Origin: an uncultured Shimia sp.
Lineage (GTDB): Bacteria > Pseudomonadota > Alphaproteobacteria > Rhodobacterales > Rhodobacteraceae
NCBI RefSeq assembly: GCF_947493595.1
Contig: NZ_CANLRL010000014.1
Location: 1-48,457 of the forward strand
DNA: 48,457 nt
Direction of reading: 5' to 3'
Of the stretch, positions 1 through 9,585 are shown piece after piece (position 1 is the first letter of the stretch; the number at the start of each line of letters is the position of its first letter). The translations under genes and the position numbers were made by a program. The notes below the pieces were generated by a model. That model was not told the DNA's origin. It did no database searches and saw only the letters and a program-made list of their open reading frames with translations.

Positions 1-46
1 ATCGTTGAGTAATTACGCCTAGCGTAATTCAGACGACAGACTACGA

Positions 47-75
47 AAAGGCCGCCCATTGGGCGGCCTTTTTGC
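47..75. terminator. Bidirectional rho-independent terminator
   Basis: An 11-base arm AAAGGCCGCCC is followed by the loop ATT, the matching arm GGGCGGCCTTT and further T residues. A-runs lie on the left and T-runs on the right, so it could stop transcripts from both sides. It lies just past the stop of the minus-strand SpoIIAA-like gene. Confidence 0.85.
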
Positions 76-93
76 TTGGAGCATGCGAGGGAT

Positions 94-825
94 TTATGCG
101 CCCGCCTGCACCCAGGCCACGGCCTTGTCAAAGTCATCTGCGCCAAAATGCTGTGCATTCACACCGAAGGCGTGTTTGCCCACTTTGGACGCCATGTTTT
201 GCCAGCCGGCATCACCCACGATGGCCGCACGCGTCAATTGATTCACATGCGCGCTCGCGAGGGCAAAATGATCCCGCAAAGCCCCCAATCCTTGCCAGCC
301 GTCAAATTCCCGCAGGTCAATCACCAAGCCAAACTGACTTTTGCCCGCCAGAAGATTGTCGAGGTCTTCGGATTTGCCTTCGTAGATCTCGCTGTCGAGT
401 TTGCCCATCAGGCGCACGCAGACGGTGCTGTCATCCACCGCGTCGATCTGGATAGATCCCAGGCTTTCGCGCAACCATCGACGGGCGTCCTCGGCCTCTG
501 ACAGGCCAAAAAGCGCCACCGGGCAGGGCATCAGCACGCCAAATACCGAAATCAGCCGTTTCATGGTGGCATCGTCCGTGGCAATGGCACAGCGGTCAAA
601 ACCACGCCAATGTTTGAACCCCATGCGGCTGTCCTGCCACATCGCTCCGGCTGTAAAATCGCCAGGGCCGCCGTCCAATTTCACCAAGAGACGGATGTTC
701 TCTGACTGCTCAATGGCGTGGTCGATCGCGGGCGTCAGTACGTCGGTGTAGTCGCTTTCGGTTATGGGGGCGGTCATATGGACCTCGAGAAATCCCGGCC
801 CACCTGCTTCAATCACTTCAATCAT
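94..825 (-). CDS. Tandem SpoIIAA/STAS-like protein
   Basis: This 243-residue soluble protein appears to hold two copies of a SpoIIAA-like (STAS-fold) module. Residues about 1-115 begin with a LEVHMTAPITESDY strand and end in a LSEAEDARRWL helix. Residues about 125-243 repeat the pattern, from VCVRLMGKLDSEIY to FDKAVAWVQ. Single-module SpoIIAA-like proteins are about 120 residues, so this is about double length. The second module keeps the VIDLREFDGW core. The start ATG follows a GAGGTGA ribosome site. The family is small cytoplasmic or lipid-binding proteins of poorly known role. It is transcribed away from the peptide transporter operon and ends at a strong terminator. The duplication is inferred from the internal pattern; the function is not known. 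Confidence 0.75.
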   Translation of the reverse strand: MIEVIEAGGPGFLEVHMTAPITESDYTDVLTPAIDHAIEQSENIRLLVKLDGGPGDFTAGAMWQDSRMGFKHWRGFDRCAIATDDATMKRLISVFGVLMPCPVALFGLSEAEDARRWLRESLGSIQIDAVDDSTVCVRLMGKLDSEIYEGKSEDLDNLLAGKSQFGLVIDLREFDGWQGLGALRDHFALASAHVNQLTRAAIVGDAGWQNMASKVGKHAFGVNAQHFGADDFDKAVAWVQAGA

Positions 826-1057
826 GTCATCACCTCAAAACAATCGGTGTCTTCATGGTTGCACATGGTGCACTGACAGCCCAACAAAACTTTGTCAGTT
901 TGGTCTGATGTGCAAACCGGTGGAGAAAATCGTTTCAAAGAAATGGCTTAACTTGTTCACAAAAAAGTGTGCTGATCTTGCTTTTGCGACCCGCATGGAG
1001 TGACACTGTTCTATGCACCCGCGCCATCGTCGCGGATTGAAGAACAGGGGAATAGTC

Positions 1058-2623
1058 ATGAGACACATGTTAAGCGCGGCCGTCTTGGCCGCTGTTTGTG
1101 CTGCACCTGTCGCAGCCGAAGATTTCAAATGGGCGGGCACAACCGATCCACAAACCATGGATCCACATGCGGTGAACTCTGCGCCGGTTCTGGGGTTCCT
1201 AAACAACGTCTATGAAGGCCTTGTGCGTCGGGGCAAAGACATGTCCATCGAGCCTGCTCTGGCGACAAGCTGGGAACCCATTGGCAACGGGGAGGGCTGG
1301 CGCTTCCATCTGCGTGAAGGCGTGACCTTCCACGATGGCAGCAGCTTTGATGCCGAGGATGTGCTGTTTTCTTACGACCGCGCGTCCAACGAAGTGTCTG
1401 ATACACGCAGCTGGTTTTCGCCGGTGTCCGAGGTCAAAATGGTCGACAGCAAGACCATCGACATTCTGACCAAAGCTCCAAACCCAATTTTCCCCGACAG
1501 CATTGCCAACTGGATGATCGTGGACAAGGGCTGGGCCGAGGCCAACAACGCCGCGCTGCCGGACAAAGAAAACGGCAACTACGCCACGCTGAATGCCAAC
1601 GGCACGGGTGCGTTTATGGTGACGGAACGTGAGCCGGGCCTGCGTACACAGCTCAAGCCATTTGACGGCTGGTGGGACGACGCCACGCACAACATCACAA
1701 CAGCAGAGTTTACCCCGATCCAGAACCCGGCAACCGCCGTGGCAGCATTGCTGTCGGGCGAAGTGGACATGATCAATCCGGTGCCGATTCAGGATGCCGC
1801 GCGTCTGCAAGGTCAAGAGGGCATACAGGTCATTCAGGGCATTGAGGCTCGCGTGATTATGCTGGGTTTTGCCCAAGAATCTGACGTGCTGAAATACGGC
1901 GCGGATGCCGGCAAGCCAAACCCATTCAAGGACGCGCGTGTGCGTGAGGCTGTGTCCAAAGCGGTGAACGTGGACGCGATCTTGAAAACTATCATGCGTG
2001 GCAATGCCGAACCAGCGAGCCAGATGGTCAGCCCGGCGATGCGCGGTTATTCCGCGGCCAATATGGACCGTCCAGCCTATGACGTGGACGGCGCCAAAGC
2101 GCTGCTGGCTGAAGCTGGCTATGCTGACGGTTTTTCTTTTGGCCTAAAGTGCCCAAACAACCGCTACCTGAACGATGAAGCGGTGTGCCAGGCTGTGACC
2201 GCGATGCTTGCAAAAGTAGGGATTGATGCCCAGCTGGACGCGATGCCGGTGTCGAACTACTGGCCAGAGCTGCGTGCGGATAACTTCGACATGTATCTGC
2301 TGGGCTGGTCCCCGGGCACCTTTGACGCAGAGCACCCAATCCGCTTCCTGGCGCATACACCAAACTCCGAGAAGAAACTCGGCAGCTGGAACTTTGGCGG
2401 TTACTCCAACGCCAAGATCGACGAGATGTTGCCGATGATCCAATCGGAGATCGACGACGGCAAACGCCAGATGATGCTCGACGAATCCGCCGCGATTCTG
2501 CAGGCGGAAACAGCCTATGTGCCGATGTACGTACAACCTCTGGTTTGGGGAACACGGGACAACGTCACTTTGACACAGCGCCCGGATAATTTCTTTATCC
2601 TCCGGTGGGTGAACGTGCAATAA
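1058..2623 (+). CDS. Dipeptide/oligopeptide ABC transporter, periplasmic binding protein
   Basis: A 521-residue solute-binding protein of the DppA/OppA (SBP_bac_5) family. It captures peptides or similar solutes in the periplasm and delivers them to the permease pair encoded next. Residues 1-20 form a signal peptide ending in PVAA, with cleavage before EDFKW. Family hallmarks follow: TDPQTMDPHAV near the mature N terminus, YEGLVRRG, and LREGVTFHDGSSFDAEDVLFSY. The start at 1058 is chosen because CAGGGGAA lies 6-13 bases upstream and the signal peptide begins there; an upstream in-frame ATG would spoil the signal. A hairpin between this gene and the permease suggests that the binding protein is made in excess. 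The substrate cannot be read from sequence. Confidence 0.9.
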   Translation: MRHMLSAAVLAAVCAAPVAAEDFKWAGTTDPQTMDPHAVNSAPVLGFLNNVYEGLVRRGKDMSIEPALATSWEPIGNGEGWRFHLREGVTFHDGSSFDAEDVLFSYDRASNEVSDTRSWFSPVSEVKMVDSKTIDILTKAPNPIFPDSIANWMIVDKGWAEANNAALPDKENGNYATLNANGTGAFMVTEREPGLRTQLKPFDGWWDDATHNITTAEFTPIQNPATAVAALLSGEVDMINPVPIQDAARLQGQEGIQVIQGIEARVIMLGFAQESDVLKYGADAGKPNPFKDARVREAVSKAVNVDAILKTIMRGNAEPASQMVSPAMRGYSAANMDRPAYDVDGAKALLAEAGYADGFSFGLKCPNNRYLNDEAVCQAVTAMLAKVGIDAQLDAMPVSNYWPELRADNFDMYLLGWSPGTFDAEHPIRFLAHTPNSEKKLGSWNFGGYSNAKIDEMLPMIQSEIDDGKRQMMLDESAAILQAETAYVPMYVQPLVWGTRDNVTLTQRPDNFFILRWVNVQ

Positions 2624-2639
2624 TACTGCCTAAAAATGA

Positions 2640-2662
2640 GGCAGCGGGCAATGTTCGCTGCC
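2640..2662 (+). terminator. Intercistronic hairpin / attenuator
   Basis: Arms GGCAGCG and CGCTGCC with a 9-base loop lie 17 bases after the binding-protein stop. No strong U-run follows. Such hairpins commonly protect the binding-protein message and lower permease expression; that role is inferred here. Confidence 0.5.
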
Positions 2663-2735
2663 TTGTGCGCTGCACTTGACCTGCGCCCTTTGAGAGCGCA
2701 AGGCTCGCGCCAATAAAAAATAAAGGGACGCAGTG

Positions 2736-3716
2736 ATGCTGACGTATGTCTTGAAAAGAGTACTACAGTCCGCGTTGGTTCTTCTGGTCGTAGGCCTTGT
2801 GGCCTTCAGCATGTTTCGGTTTGTCGGGGATCCGATCGACAACATGCTTGGTCAGGAACGCACCGATGCTGACATCGCCCGCCTACGGGCGGACCTCGGG
2901 CTGGATCAGCCCTTTCCCGTGCAATACTACAAGTTTCTTGAAAACGCCGTGCAGGGCGATTTTGGCGTAAGCTTCCGCCAAGGCCGCCCGGTGGCGGAAA
3001 TCCTTGTGGAACGCGCGCCTGCAACGCTGGAATTGGCGGCTGTCAGTGGCTTCCTGGCGATCAGTATTGGCATCGGGCTTGGGGTGTTCACCGCCATTCG
3101 CAAGGATGGCTTTCTGGCCAATATGATCATGTCAGTCTCCCTCATAGGGGTGTCCCTGCCTACCTTCCTCATAGGTATCTTATTGATCTACCTATTCTCT
3201 GTGGAGCTGGGATGGCTCCCCTCCTTTGGACGCGGGGAGGTCACCCATATTGGGTGGTGGAGCACGGGGCTGTTGACCTCATCAGGGCTTAAAGCCTTGA
3301 TCCTGCCGTCTATCACACTGGGGCTCTATCAGATGACCCTGATTATGCGGCTTGTCCGCTCTGAGATGCTCGAAGTGTTGCGGCAGGACTATGTCCGCTT
3401 TGCCCGCGCCCGTGGTCTGAAAGAGCGCACAGTGAACTTCCGCCACGCCTTGAAGAACACGCTGGTGCCGGTGATTACCGTAACTGGCTTGCAGCTTGGC
3501 TCGATCATCGCTTTTGCGATCATCACGGAGACCGTGTTCCAGTGGCCCGGTGTTGGCCTGCTGTTCATCAACGCCATCCAGTTTGTCGACATCCCGGTGA
3601 TGGCCGCCTACCTGATGCTGATCTCGGTGATGTTTGTTGGCATCAACCTGATTGTCGACCTGCTGTATTTCGCAATTGATCCGCGCCTGCGCACGGATGG
3701 GAAGGGGGCGCACTGA
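2736..3716 (+). CDS. Dipeptide-type ABC transporter permease (DppB-like)
   Basis: A 326-residue inner-membrane permease of the DppB/OppB family. It starts MLTYVLKRVLQS, a classic N terminus in which the first membrane helix follows directly, and has about six membrane helices. The EAA-type coupling loop is visible as YVRFARARGLKERTVNFRHALKNTL around residues 215-240, the contact for the ATPase. The ATG at 2736 and a GTG at 2733 are both possible behind the AAAGGGA ribosome site; ATG is preferred. Its stop overlaps the next start (TGATG), indicating translational coupling within the transporter operon. Confidence 0.9.
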   Translation: MLTYVLKRVLQSALVLLVVGLVAFSMFRFVGDPIDNMLGQERTDADIARLRADLGLDQPFPVQYYKFLENAVQGDFGVSFRQGRPVAEILVERAPATLELAAVSGFLAISIGIGLGVFTAIRKDGFLANMIMSVSLIGVSLPTFLIGILLIYLFSVELGWLPSFGRGEVTHIGWWSTGLLTSSGLKALILPSITLGLYQMTLIMRLVRSEMLEVLRQDYVRFARARGLKERTVNFRHALKNTLVPVITVTGLQLGSIIAFAIITETVFQWPGVGLLFINAIQFVDIPVMAAYLMLISVMFVGINLIVDLLYFAIDPRLRTDGKGAH

Positions 3717-4657
3717 TGTCTGACCAAACTTCAACCGCTCCGCAGTCGCGCCTAGCGAAGGCTTTGGACAGCGATTTTGTCTACAACTTCCGCCGGTCTC
3801 CGGTGGCGATTGTGTCGTTCCTTGTGGTGATGCTTTTGGTGCTCAGCTCCGTCTTTGCGCCGCTGATCGCGCCTCACAATCCGTTTGACCCAAGCTCACT
3901 GGATCTGATGAACGGTTTCACCGCGCCGATGGCGCCCAATGACTTCACCGGTGATGTCTTTTGGCTGGGCACAGATGACCAAGGTCGCGACGTGTTCTCC
4001 ACCATCCTCTACGGCATGCGTGTGTCACTGTTTGTCGGCTTTGCCGCTGTGAGCTTCGCCATGGTGCTGGGCATCACATTGGGCCTCGTGGCCGGCTACG
4101 TAGGTGGCTGGGTGGAAACCATCATCATGCGGGCGGCGGATGTACAGCTGACCTTCCCAGCCATTCTGGTGGCGATGTTGATTTTCGGGATTGCCAAAGG
4201 CGTCATCCCAATTCAGCACCACGATCAGATGGCTATTTGGGTGCTGATCGTGGCGATTGGTCTGTCTGACTGGGTGCAATTTGCCCGCGTGGTGCGAGGT
4301 GCAACCTTGGTGGAGAAAGACAAAGAGTACGTGCAGGCCGCACGTATGATTGGCCGTGGCCGCGGCATCATCATGCTGCGTCATATCCTGCCAAACGTGC
4401 TCTCGCCGGTGTTGGTCATCGCGACCATCTCTTTGGCGCTGGCGATCATCGCAGAGGCAACGCTGTCGTTCCTCGGTGTGGGCGCGCCACCCACCCAACC
4501 CTCACTGGGCACCTTGATCCGTATTGGTCAGGGCTACCTGTTCTCTGGCGAATGGTGGATCATCCTGTTCCCATCCGTCACGCTTTTGGCCCTTGCGCTG
4601 TCTGTGAACCTGTTGGGTGACTGGCTGCGCGATGCATTGAACCCGAGGTTGCAGTGA
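3716..4657 (+). CDS. Dipeptide-type ABC transporter permease (DppC-like)
   Basis: A 313-residue permease of the DppC/OppC family and partner of the preceding DppB-like subunit. The N-terminal FRRSPVAIVSFLVVMLLVL segment is the typical first helix with the OppC N-terminal extension. FWLGTDDQGRDVFSTILYGMRVSL is the family signature before helix 2, and the coupling loop reads EYVQAARMIGRGRGIIMLRHILPN. The start ATG shares one base with the previous stop, and the stop overlaps the following ATPase start, so the three membrane-complex genes are tightly coupled. A GEWWIILFPSVTLLALALSVNLLGDWLRDALNPR tail is conserved in OppC proteins. Confidence 0.9.
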   Translation: MSDQTSTAPQSRLAKALDSDFVYNFRRSPVAIVSFLVVMLLVLSSVFAPLIAPHNPFDPSSLDLMNGFTAPMAPNDFTGDVFWLGTDDQGRDVFSTILYGMRVSLFVGFAAVSFAMVLGITLGLVAGYVGGWVETIIMRAADVQLTFPAILVAMLIFGIAKGVIPIQHHDQMAIWVLIVAIGLSDWVQFARVVRGATLVEKDKEYVQAARMIGRGRGIIMLRHILPNVLSPVLVIATISLALAIIAEATLSFLGVGAPPTQPSLGTLIRIGQGYLFSGEWWIILFPSVTLLALALSVNLLGDWLRDALNPRLQ

Positions 4658-6375
4658 TGAGCGATACAGTCCTAGATATCGAGGGCCTCTCGGTCCATTT
4701 CCCAACCCGCCGCAAGCTTTTTGTGGCGGTCAACAAAGCCAATCTCGCAGTGGAGCCAGGGGAAATCCACGGTCTTGTGGGGGAATCCGGCGCGGGTAAA
4801 TCCACCATCGGCGCCGCCGTGATGGGCTTGCTGGAACGCCCCGGCCATATCGCCGAAGGCTCCGTGAGCTTTAAAGGCGAGCACATCAACGGGCGCGATG
4901 CGGATGGCATGCGGGCGCTGCGGGGCGCGAAGATCTCTATGATCTTCCAAGACCCGCTGACCTCGCTTAACCCGCTTCTGACCGTTGGCCAGCAGTTGGT
5001 GGAAACCATCCAATTCCACCTCAAGCTTTCTGAGGCAGACAGCAAAAAGCGCGCGATCGAGCTTTTGGATAGGGTTGGCATTCCCAACCCCTCTGAGCGG
5101 ATTGATCAATACCCACACCAGTTCTCTGGCGGTATGCGCCAGCGGGTGGTGATTGCGCTTGCGTTGTGTTCCGAACCGGATGTGATCATTGCGGATGAGC
5201 CGACCACCGCGCTTGACGTGTCGATCCAGGCGCAGATCCTTGAGTTGATCAAGGAACTGGCGCGGGAGCGTCAGACTGGCGTGATCCTGATCACCCACGA
5301 CATGGGTGTGATCGCGGACACCACCGATAAGGTGACCGTGATGTATCAGGGGCAAGTGGTGGAAAGTGGCACAACAGAACAGGTGCTTGGCGCGCCGGAA
5401 CATGAGTATACCAAGTCGCTCATTGCCGCTGTGCCACGTCCAACTCTGAAAGTGCACCGTTTCCCGCAGCTGTCTTATGGCGGCCGTCAGATTGCGTTCC
5501 ACATCGACGATCTGGCCCGTAATTGGGAACGTCCGGAACCCACCAAGTCCGGCACGTTGCTGAAGGTTGAAGGACTGACCAAGACCTTTTTGGCCCGCAA
5601 TGCGATCATTCCCTCGCGGCGCAAATATTTCACCGCGGCGGATAAGGTCAGTTTTGACATTCGCGAAGGTGAAGTCTTTGGCATCGTTGGGGAAAGTGGG
5701 TCTGGCAAGTCGACCGTCGCGCGCATGATTGCGACGCTCTATCAGACCAACGGTGGTAAGATCTTCTTTGATGATGAAGAGATCACGCAACTGAAAACTG
5801 CCAAGGATCTGGAGAGCTATCGCCGCCAGATCCAGATGATCTTCCAGGACCCGTTCTCCAGCCTCAACCCGCGTATGCGTGTGGATGAGATCATCGCGGA
5901 ACCGGTGAAGCACCATAAGCTGCTGGAAGGCGCCGCCATTCAGCACCGCGTGGATGAGCTTCTGGAACGTGTGGGGCTGGGCTCTGAAGCCGGGCGCAAG
6001 TACCCGCATGAGTTCTCCGGCGGTCAGCGTCAGCGGATCTCGATTGCGCGGGCTTTGGCCACACAGCCGCGCTTCCTGATTTGTGATGAGCCTACCTCGG
6101 CGCTCGACGTGTCCATTCAGGCGCAGATTTTGAACATCCTCAAGGATCTTCAGGAACATCTGGGGCTGACCATGCTGTTCATCAGCCACGACCTGCCGGT
6201 GGTGCGCCAGATGTGTGACCGTGTTGGCGTGATGCGTCAGGGGCAAATGGTGGAGGTGGCGGACACCGAAACACTGTTTGCTGCGCCCAAAGAGGCCTAC
6301 ACGCGGGAACTTTTGAGCTTGATGCCCAAGCTTGAGGGTCTCTCCACCGAAGGTCTCGAAGACGAGATTGTATAA
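4657..6375 (+). CDS. Fused dipeptide ABC transporter ATPase (DppD-DppF type)
   Basis: A 572-residue protein carrying two ABC nucleotide-binding domains in one chain, replacing separate DppD and DppF subunits. Domain 1: Walker [10 protein letters not shown] at residues 42-50, signature FSGGMRQR, Walker [13 protein letters not shown]. Domain 2: Walker [10 protein letters not shown] at residues 345-353, signature FSGGQRQR, Walker [13 protein letters not shown]. Each domain is followed by the OppD/OppF C-terminal extension ([13 protein letters not shown] and [12 protein letters not shown]). All catalytic motifs are intact, so both sites should bind and hydrolyse ATP. ATG 4657 overlaps the previous TGA; an in-frame GTG just before it is less likely. 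Such fusions are common in alphaproteobacteria. The gene is closed by a terminator. Confidence 0.92.
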   Translation: MSDTVLDIEGLSVHFPTRRKLFVAVNKANLAVEPGEIHGLVGESGAGKSTIGAAVMGLLERPGHIAEGSVSFKGEHINGRDADGMRALRGAKISMIFQDPLTSLNPLLTVGQQLVETIQFHLKLSEADSKKRAIELLDRVGIPNPSERIDQYPHQFSGGMRQRVVIALALCSEPDVIIADEPTTALDVSIQAQILELIKELARERQTGVILITHDMGVIADTTDKVTVMYQGQVVESGTTEQVLGAPEHEYTKSLIAAVPRPTLKVHRFPQLSYGGRQIAFHIDDLARNWERPEPTKSGTLLKVEGLTKTFLARNAIIPSRRKYFTAADKVSFDIREGEVFGIVGESGSGKSTVARMIATLYQTNGGKIFFDDEEITQLKTAKDLESYRRQIQMIFQDPFSSLNPRMRVDEIIAEPVKHHKLLEGAAIQHRVDELLERVGLGSEAGRKYPHEFSGGQRQRISIARALATQPRFLICDEPTSALDVSIQAQILNILKDLQEHLGLTMLFISHDLPVVRQMCDRVGVMRQGQMVEVADTETLFAAPKEAYTRELLSLMPKLEGLSTEGLEDEIV

Positions 6376-6383
6376 TCAGAAGA

Positions 6384-6408
6384 CGCCGCTCTAAGGAGCG
6401 GCGTTTTT
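6384..6408 (+). terminator. Rho-independent terminator of the peptide transporter operon
   Basis: Perfect 8-bp stem CGCCGCTC / GAGCGGCG with a TAAG loop followed by TTTTT, starting 9 bases after the ATPase stop codon. Confidence 0.9.
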
Positions 6409-6490
6409 CATTTGAGGGTGCGACCAAGCAGATGCTGGTATCACTGTGGGGCTGCTGGCAGAGTGTCCGTGATATCCAAGGGACCCCGTC

Positions 6491-6991
6491 ATGACAGTGC
6501 GCACAACAACCGCTATCCCAGAACAACGCGATGGCGAAGACCGCCTGACTTTCGATCCAATGGAACGCATAGATGCGCAGCTGCGGTTTATCGGAAAGAT
6601 TGAAACCCCGTGGCGACGTGGTGATTGTCCCAAAAATGTGACCCGCGCGCGGGAAACAGGGCAGGGTGCCCGCGTCATCTTGGAGCCGGGTTTTGCAAAA
6701 GGCCTAACCGGTCTGGACGTGGGGCAGGGGATTTTGCTGTTTTATTGGATGCATCGGGCGCGGCGCGATCTGATCACGCAACGACCCCGTCATCGTGACA
6801 CGGCAAGTGGTACTTTTGCACTGCGCTCCCCCAACCGGGTGAACCCAATTTCATTGGCGGCGGTGCGCATCACGTCCCTTGATTTGGAAGCGGGGATTAT
6901 CGGCATCGACGCCATAGATTGTTTCGACGGGACACCTTTGCTGGACATCAAGCCCAGTGCGCCGGCAGTGGATGTCCCGCCGGAGCTGTGA
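6491..6991 (+). CDS. TrmO-type tRNA (t6A37)-N6-methyltransferase
   Basis: A 166-residue protein of the TrmO/TsaA (UPF0066, VirR-like) family. E. coli TrmO uses S-adenosylmethionine to N6-methylate t6A at position 37 of threonine tRNA. Seen in the sequence: FIGKIETPW at about residue 33, TFALRSPNRVNPISLAAVRI, and DCFDGTPLLDIKPSAP near the C terminus. These are the family's conserved blocks. The protein lacks the C-terminal domain of the roughly 235-residue E. coli enzyme; the short form is common in other bacteria. The start ATG has AAGGGAC 8 bases upstream. Family membership is clear. The exact tRNA target is inferred. Confidence 0.85.
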   Translation: MTVRTTTAIPEQRDGEDRLTFDPMERIDAQLRFIGKIETPWRRGDCPKNVTRARETGQGARVILEPGFAKGLTGLDVGQGILLFYWMHRARRDLITQRPRHRDTASGTFALRSPNRVNPISLAAVRITSLDLEAGIIGIDAIDCFDGTPLLDIKPSAPAVDVPPEL

Positions 6992-7517
6992 GTGACTGTT
7001 GTTAGCGTGCCAGAAAACGGGGACGGATTGGCGCGGTATGCGGCCAAATCCGGCGGTTTTTGTTGCCCGAAGCTTTTGGCTTCACAGCAAAATCCTCATC
7101 GCCGCAGGCTGCGACTATGAAGGCACCGGTACGATTCGCCCGACGCGCTGGAGGGCGCACGTCTTGCGATGGACTGCGTGGTAGCACCCAGACTGACAAA
7201 TGTGTTTTTGTCATTGATCCCATTCCCTTACGAACCGCGCCTAGAAGAGAGAATCGATTGAGACAGGAGCGGTGATAACGACACAGGAAAACCGTAGTTC
7301 GAATTGGTTAATGAAGAGTCAGTGGTTAAGCGCAGCTTTGCAAAAGTCAGATTTTTTGGGATTTTTGCCCGCAGTGTTGACGCGCGACATGATTGGGCTT
7401 GCCGATGGCAATTGTGGCCTGATAACGCTGTCTGGCTATGACTTTGACCTCGCGATCATATGACATGGGCCTGCGCCCGGATGTGTTCTCCGCCATGTTT
7501 GAGGCGTGGGCGTAGCC
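6992..7517. other. Gene-poor stretch, possible decayed gene before the Lrp regulator
   Basis: About 525 bases with only short, overlapping reading frames and no convincing protein. The last 90 bases (7426-7515) hold a plus-strand frame whose end reads YDMGLRPDVFSAMFEAWA and stops at TAG 7513, two bases before the Lrp start codon. This looks like the C terminus of a gene once co-transcribed with the regulator, but the frame is broken by a stop at 7423. A frame at 7272-7463 resembles no family I recognise. No terminator or clear promoter was seen. Confidence 0.4.
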
Positions 7518-8006
7518 ATGAAACTGGACGATCGCGATATTCAAATCCTGTCTGTGTTGACGCGTGAAGGCCGCATCACCAAAGCGGCTTTGGCAGATAA
7601 AATTGGCCTCTCTCCAACCCCTTGCTGGGACCGGTTGAAAAAGTTGGAAAAGGCCGGGCTGATCGAAGGCTACGGTGCGCGCATCAACCTAAAAAAACTT
7701 GCCCCCAGCGTCACCGTGTTTGTCTCTGCTGAAATCGCCGATCACACTGCGGCCAGCTTTCGGGCTTTTGAAGCCGCGATGCAGCGTTATGACGAAGTGG
7801 TTGCCTGCTGGGCGCTTGGGGGCGGATTTGACTATCTGCTGCAAATTGTCACCAGCGATATTGATGCCTATCAGCGCTTGATCGACGAAATGCTCGATGC
7901 CCGCATCGGCCTGTCACGCTATTTTACCTACATTGTGACCAAGCCGGTGAAAGAGCACGGCGCGCCGCCGTTTGATATTCTGCTGGGCGCTTCTGAGGAC
8001 AGCTAA
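7518..8006 (+). CDS. Lrp/AsnC family regulator, DoeX/EutR-cluster type
   Basis: A 162-residue regulator with an N-terminal winged helix (LDDRDIQILSVLTREGRITK, then ALADKIGLSPTPCWDRLKKLEKAGLI) and a C-terminal AsnC/RAM ligand-binding domain (about residues 68-150). The unusual SPTPCWDRLKKLE recognition helix and the tail YFTYIVTKPVKE are, from memory, typical of the AsnC-type regulator found in ectoine/hydroxyectoine catabolic clusters, where it sits just before the dehydrogenase gene. The same order occurs here. Start: ATG 7518 gives the standard MKLDDRD N terminus; an in-frame GTG lies 12 bases upstream. The ribosome site is weak (GAGG 13 bases upstream), suggesting coupling to a now lost upstream gene. 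The ectoine link is inference. Confidence 0.82.
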   Translation: MKLDDRDIQILSVLTREGRITKAALADKIGLSPTPCWDRLKKLEKAGLIEGYGARINLKKLAPSVTVFVSAEIADHTAASFRAFEAAMQRYDEVVACWALGGGFDYLLQIVTSDIDAYQRLIDEMLDARIGLSRYFTYIVTKPVKEHGAPPFDILLGASEDS

Positions 8007-8088
8007 ATCTTCTGTAATCGGCTAGAACTTCGGACAAATCCTCTGTCTGCTTACGGCATTTTCTCCTCAACTAGAGGAGACACCCCCC

Positions 8089-9564
8089 ATGACGCAAACC
8101 GCGCTTTCCGCTCGTGCAGACATCACCAACAAGGCCCTTGTGCGGTCCTTTTCCTACATCAACGGCAAATGGCAGGCCGCCAAAGACGGCGACAGTTTTG
8201 CCGTGACCAATCCGGCAGACGGCACACATTTGGGGGGCGTGGCGGCGATGTCCGCCGAGGAATCCTCAGCTGCGGTGGATGCGGCCCAGGCGGCTTTTCC
8301 CGCTTGGGCGGACCTCTTGCCACAAGAGCGCGCGGCCATTTTGCGCCGGTGGTTTGAGCTGCAACTGGAGCACAAAGAAGATCTTGCCCGTATCATGGTG
8401 CTGGAACAGGGCAAACCGATCTCCGAAGCCCGCGGCGAGATCGACTATGGCGCGGCGTTTGTCGAGTTCTACTCGGAAGAGGCCAAACGTCCCAACATCG
8501 AGGGGGTTACCAGTCACCTGCCGGATGCTGAGGTGGAGCTGTGGCGCGAACCGGTGGGGGTCGCCGCGCTGATCACCCCCTGGAACTTCCCCTCTGCCAT
8601 GCTGACCCGCAAAGCCGCCGCCGCGTTGGCGGCTGGCTGCACAGTGGTGGCGCATCCCTCCGGCGAAACCCCGTATAGCGCCCTGGCGCTGGCGGAACTC
8701 GCCGAGCGTGCCGGTATTCCGGCGGGCGTGTTCAACGTGGTCACCGGCATTGCCCCCACTGTGGTCGAGCCCTGGACCCGCGACACCCGCGTGCGCGCGC
8801 TGTCCTTCACCGGCTCCACCGAGGTTGGCAAACTGCTCTATCGCCAATCCGCCAGCACGGTAAAACGGCTTGTCATGGAACTGGGTGGCCACGCGCCGGT
8901 GATCGTCTTCAAAGGCGCGGATCTGGACGTGGCGGTTGAAGAAACCATCAAAGCCAAATTTGCCACCTCCGGTCAGGACTGCCTTGGCGCCAACCGCATT
9001 TTTGTGGAGCGCGACATCTACCCGTCCTTCTGTGAAAAGTTTGTTGCCGCCACCAAGGCGTTGAGCGTTGGTGTGGGCATGGACGATCCCGACATTGGCC
9101 CGCTCATGAATGAAAAAGCGGTGCAAAAGCAGGAAGAGCATGTGGCGGATGCACTTGCCAAAGGCGCAACGCTGGCCTGTGGCGGCAATCGTCATGCGCT
9201 GGGCACGCTGTTCTTTGAACCCACCGTGCTGACCGATGTGCCGGCAGAGGCACAGATCATGGCGGAAGAGACCTTTGGTCCCGTGGCCCCGATTACCCCG
9301 TTTGACAGCGAAGAAGAGGTTGTCGCCCGCGCCAATGAGACCGAATATGGGTTGGTGGCCTATGTGCACAGCCAGGACCCGCGTCGCATTTACCGTCTGA
9401 GCCGGGCGTTGCAATACGGGATGGTGGCGGTGAACCGCACCAAGGTGACCGGGGCTCCGATTCCCTTTGGTGGCACCAAGCAATCCGGTCTGGGGCGTGA
9501 GGGCGCGCGCATGGGCATGGAAGAGTTCACCGAGATCAAATACGTCTGCCGCGACTGGGGCTGA
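8089..9564 (+). CDS. NAD(P)-dependent aldehyde dehydrogenase, succinate-semialdehyde/DoeC type
   Basis: A 491-residue aldehyde dehydrogenase that oxidises an aldehyde to an acid with NAD(P). The catalytic base lies in ELGGHAPVIVF (Glu264) and the nucleophile in GQDCLGANR (Cys298). The TPWNFPSAMLTRK motif and the FTGSTEVGKLL cofactor motif are present, and the C terminus reads GLGREGARMGMEEFTEIKYVC. Length and motifs fit succinate-semialdehyde dehydrogenases (GabD) and the closely related DoeC/Ssd of ectoine breakdown, which makes aspartate from its semialdehyde. AGAGGAGA lies 8 bases before the start. It is probably co-transcribed with or controlled by the Lrp regulator 82 bases upstream. The substrate could be either semialdehyde. 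Confidence 0.9.
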   Translation: MTQTALSARADITNKALVRSFSYINGKWQAAKDGDSFAVTNPADGTHLGGVAAMSAEESSAAVDAAQAAFPAWADLLPQERAAILRRWFELQLEHKEDLARIMVLEQGKPISEARGEIDYGAAFVEFYSEEAKRPNIEGVTSHLPDAEVELWREPVGVAALITPWNFPSAMLTRKAAAALAAGCTVVAHPSGETPYSALALAELAERAGIPAGVFNVVTGIAPTVVEPWTRDTRVRALSFTGSTEVGKLLYRQSASTVKRLVMELGGHAPVIVFKGADLDVAVEETIKAKFATSGQDCLGANRIFVERDIYPSFCEKFVAATKALSVGVGMDDPDIGPLMNEKAVQKQEEHVADALAKGATLACGGNRHALGTLFFEPTVLTDVPAEAQIMAEETFGPVAPITPFDSEEEVVARANETEYGLVAYVHSQDPRRIYRLSRALQYGMVAVNRTKVTGAPIPFGGTKQSGLGREGARMGMEEFTEIKYVCRDWG

Positions 9565-9585
9565 TGCCCTCAGGTCTGAGGTTCT

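Noticed and set aside
4672..6246. 524-residue minus-strand frame opposite the fused ATPase
   Set aside because: Shadow of a GC-rich gene with all ABC motifs on the plus strand; composition is unlike a real protein.
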